Shown piece after piece: positions 61,942 to 64,000 of a stretch of 64,000 nucleotides of DNA (positions within the stretch are counted from its first letter, which is position 1; each line of letters starts with the position of its first letter). This stretch comes from Pseudomonas muyukensis (GTDB lineage: Bacteria; Pseudomonadota; Gammaproteobacteria; Pseudomonadales; Pseudomonadaceae): contig NZ_CP077073.1 in the NCBI RefSeq assembly GCF_019139535.1, positions 4,120,501 through 4,184,500 on the forward strand. The letters run 5' to 3'. Both the position numbers and the translations under genes were made by a program. The notes under the pieces are model-generated. The model worked only from the letters and a program-made list of their open reading frames with translations, was not told the origin of the DNA and did no database searches.

Positions 61942-62709
61942 CTAACGGCGTGCCACAGCCTTGCGCAAGGCCTCGAGGGTGACGTCAGCCTTGCCTTGGG
62001 CAGCATGCAGTTCATGCTCCCAGGCCACCTTGCAACCGGCCAGGTCACTGTACTCGCGTACCTGCAGCAACCATTGCACGCGGTCATGCCAATCGCCCAG
62101 ATCGCCCTGGGCCTTCTTCAGCAAGCGCTGGAGCTTGCGCCCCGCATGGTCGAGTTGCGGGTAGGCTTCGTCGCCGTAGCGCACCCGCTTGATCAGCAGG
62201 CGCAGGCGATGGCGGTCGTGCGCCGGGTCGTCGAGGGCCTTGCCCAGTTTGCGCCACTGCTTTTCCAGACGCTGGTCGATACGCTTGGCCAGGCGCCGCG
62301 CCAGGCCCTCACGAGCGGCGGCGCGCAGGAACAGCGGGAAGGCATCGAGAATCGCCAGCACCCGGGCCAGCTGGGGGCTGGCCGCGACATCGGCAAAGGT
62401 CCGCGCCCTGCCCGCCTGGCGGCGCTCGCCGGCCTGCACATGGCCGCGCCCGATCAGTTGCGCAGCCAACACCTCGCGGTCACGCAATGGCGTGGTCAGG
62501 GTGCCCAGCGCCCGCGCCGCGCCCTCCAGTTGTTCGACACCCGGCAGCCCGCGCAACGGCCGCAACAGGCTACGCAGCCGCCGCAGGGTGGTGCGCAGCG
62601 CGTGCAGCGCCTCGCTGTCGGTATCGGCGCCAAGGCGCTCGCGGCAAGCCAGCAAGCCAACCTGCAGGGCAAGCACCTGGGCAACCACATGATCGAGCAT
62701 CGCGGACAT
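61942..62709 (-). CDS. CHAD-domain protein
   Basis: A 255-aa all-helical protein with conserved His/Lys/Arg: EALHALRTTLRRLRSLLRPLRG and HRLRLLIKRVRYGDEAYPQL. CHAD domains bind polyphosphate. There is no fused CYTH domain and no ppk/ppx gene in the window. ATG at 62709 has CAGGGAG upstream; an in-frame ATG at 62727 is less likely. It overlaps nothing; the lipoprotein gene ends 14 nt upstream. Confidence 0.9.
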   Translation of the reverse strand: MSAMLDHVVAQVLALQVGLLACRERLGADTDSEALHALRTTLRRLRSLLRPLRGLPGVEQLEGAARALGTLTTPLRDREVLAAQLIGRGHVQAGERRQAGRARTFADVAASPQLARVLAILDAFPLFLRAAAREGLARRLAKRIDQRLEKQWRKLGKALDDPAHDRHRLRLLIKRVRYGDEAYPQLDHAGRKLQRLLKKAQGDLGDWHDRVQWLLQVREYSDLAGCKVAWEHELHAAQGKADVTLEALRKAVARR

Positions 62710-62723
62710 GAAGCACTCCCTGA

Positions 62724-63002
62724 TCAACGGCCTGCGCGGGACTCACGGATGTAGAAACGCGCCTTCTCGGCCTTGTGGGTACACCCTTCGAAGCCTTCGA
62801 ACTGCTGCTGGGTCTTGGCCCCGGTCAACAGCGACAGCGCCTTGGAATAGCTCACGGTGCCGGCAAAGCCTTCGGCCTTGGCCAGGTCCAGTTCCTTCCA
62901 GGCGGCATCGAGCTGGGTCGCGCAGCTGTCGCGGTAGGCCGTCTTGCCTGCGCAACCGGCCAGGGCCAGCACCAGCAATGGAAGGGTGATCCAGACTTTC
63001 AT
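62724..63002 (-). CDS. Small lipoprotein, function unknown
   Basis: A 92-aa protein with lipobox LAGC (Cys17) after a hydrophobic leader. The mature part is helical, with a Cys pair (SCATQL and EGCTH) that may form a disulfide. It ends in RESRAGR. The ATG follows GAGGTATTACC. It is cotranscribed with the CHAD gene. Confidence 0.82.
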   Translation of the reverse strand: MKVWITLPLLVLALAGCAGKTAYRDSCATQLDAAWKELDLAKAEGFAGTVSYSKALSLLTGAKTQQQFEGFEGCTHKAEKARFYIRESRAGR

Positions 63003-63159
63003 CGGTAATACCTCGAGGGAGAGAAACTAAGGTCGCCGTTCGACGGCAAAGCAAACGAAAAGTGCCCTGCTCAGCGTAGTCCAGCGCGGACTACATTGAA
63101 GCACAGGCACCAACAGGTGCATTGTTGGACCATGGTTGCACTGGCAAGGGGAATGGCTC

Positions 63160-64000
63160 ATGGGCAAACGCGTGGCATTGGTACTGGGTTCCGGCGGGGC
63201 CCGGGGGTACGCGCATATTGGCGTGATCGAGGAAATCGAACGGCGCGGCTACGACATCGCCTGTATCGCCGGCTGCTCCATGGGCGCGGTGATCGGCGGC
63301 ATCTACGCCGCCGGCAAGCTCGACGAATACCGCAGCTGGATCGAGAGCCTGGACTACCTCGACGTGCTGCGCCTGGTGGATGTCAGCTTCCGTCTGGGCG
63401 CCATCCGCGGCGACAAGGTGTTCGGGCAGATCCGCAAGATCGTCGGCGAGATCAACATCGAGCAACTGCGCATCCCCTACACGGCGGTCGCCGCCGACCT
63501 CACCAACCAGCAGGAAATCTGGTTCCAGGAAGGCTGCCTGCACCAGGCGATGCGCGCCTCGGCGGCGATTCCCAGCCTGTTCACCCCGGTGGTGCAAGGC
63601 AACCGCATGCTGGTCGACGGCGGCATCCTCAACCCGCTGCCAATCGTGCCGGTGGTGTCGAGCCACTGCGACCTGATCATCGCGGTCAACCTCAATGCCA
63701 CCAACCAGAAGCAGTACCAGTTGCCGGTGATCGAGCGCCCGGCGGCGTTCAAGATGCGTTTCGATGCACTGATCAGCTCGCTGGGCTCGCGCCTGCCGTT
63801 TCGGCGCAAGCCGGCCGAGCAGTTGATGCGTCTTGAGCAGGAGATCGTCGCTGAAGGGCTCGCCGCGCCCAACCCCTGGCTGGGCGACAGCGCCGACCCG
63901 GAAGGCCAGCAACCGGCAGCGGCGCCGCAGAGCGAAGGCGCGCCCAAGTCGGCTACGGGTTCGTTCATTGTCGACAACGTCGGCCCGGCGTCGTTGCTCG
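63160..64000 (+). CDS. Patatin-like phospholipase (RssA/NTE type), truncated by the window end
   Basis: The frame is open to the right edge, giving at least 280 residues. The nucleophile elbow is AGCSMGAVIG (Gly-x-Ser-x-Gly), the oxyanion region GSGGARGYAHIGVIEE, and the second catalytic residue lies in VDGGILNPLP. Start ATG at 63160 with AAGGGGAATGG upstream. Similar proteins (RssA, YchK) hydrolyse phospholipid or lysophospholipid. The C-terminal visible part, after FRRKPAEQ, is low in complexity and probably a linker. It is the second patatin-like gene of the window and not closely alike to the one at 24172. Confidence 0.88.
   Translation, partial: MGKRVALVLGSGGARGYAHIGVIEEIERRGYDIACIAGCSMGAVIGGIYAAGKLDEYRSWIESLDYLDVLRLVDVSFRLGAIRGDKVFGQIRKIVGEINIEQLRIPYTAVAADLTNQQEIWFQEGCLHQAMRASAAIPSLFTPVVQGNRMLVDGGILNPLPIVPVVSSHCDLIIAVNLNATNQKQYQLPVIERPAAFKMRFDALISSLGSRLPFRRKPAEQLMRLEQEIVAEGLAAPNPWLGDSADPEGQQPAAAPQSEGAPKSATGSFIVDNVGPASLL

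Overview
The window is a GC-rich chromosomal segment of a fluorescent Pseudomonas, most likely of the P. putida group. The evidence is the gene content (oprI, cysB/cysH with an Fe-S-type reductase, an acnD/prpF methylcitrate operon, a bphP phytochrome), the recurrent putida-type REP palindromes, and gene neighbourhoods recalled from other pseudomonads. Nothing points to a plasmid, prophage or genomic island. The DNA is ordinary core and near-core chromosome, interrupted by REP elements and one MITE-like palindrome.

Layout. 1-1752: the 3' end of a TolC-family gene, a 165-bp inverted-repeat element touching its stop codon, and an M14-type carboxypeptidase. 1780-8098 (minus): a seven-gene Csu/CupE-type chaperone-usher pilus operon with four small spore-coat-U pilins, a chaperone, an usher and a two-domain tip protein. 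8359-13481 (plus, divergent from the pilus): bacteriophytochrome kinase, single-domain response regulator and hybrid kinase. 13482-19901: tRNA-Gln, a YdcH-like protein, a ZapE-type ATPase, propionyl-CoA synthetase prpE, a leucine-rich-repeat/protein-kinase fusion and a LysR regulator. 19875-25661: an HPP/CBS membrane protein, a PepSY-PepSY-regulator-sensor operon, a patatin-like protein and queD. 25671-29873: an unknown protein, a DUF1289 protein and acnB with a long, strongly self-complementary leader. 29997-38481 (minus): prpR-prpB-prpC-acnD-prpF-prpD, the methylcitrate cycle. 38768-41822: a three-gene operon of RimB-like retropepsin-fold protease, inactive transglutaminase with 7 TM helices, and ATP-grasp ligase-like protein. 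42065-48666: pabB, cysH, cysB, a universal stress protein, a ketopantoate reductase-like protein, DAHP synthase and a small GNAT. 49164-54770: oprI, an L,D-transpeptidase, tesA and the ybbA/ybbP-type ABC transporter. 54944-64000: greB, DoxX, MltF-like transglycosylase, TatD, a chemoreceptor, an Mpo1/DUF962-like protein, a thioesterase, a CHAD protein, a lipoprotein and a patatin-like gene cut by the window end.

How the parts work together. The prp operon, with prpE 20 kb away, covers propionate activation and conversion to pyruvate plus succinate. Two GntR-type operator candidates lie at its promoter. acnB next to it is the TCA aconitase, and AcnB-type enzymes can also hydrate 2-methylaconitate. 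oprI and the adjacent L,D-transpeptidase plausibly form an outer-membrane/peptidoglycan tethering pair. cysH and its family's activator cysB are convergent neighbours.

Least explained items: the structured leader of acnB, the multi-hairpin stretch before the HPP gene, the protease/7TM/ATP-grasp operon, the LRR-kinase fusion, the phytochrome-pilus divergent arrangement, and the presence of a different REP family in successive gaps of the prp operon. All assignments come from reading motifs and gene order. No database search or folding program was run.
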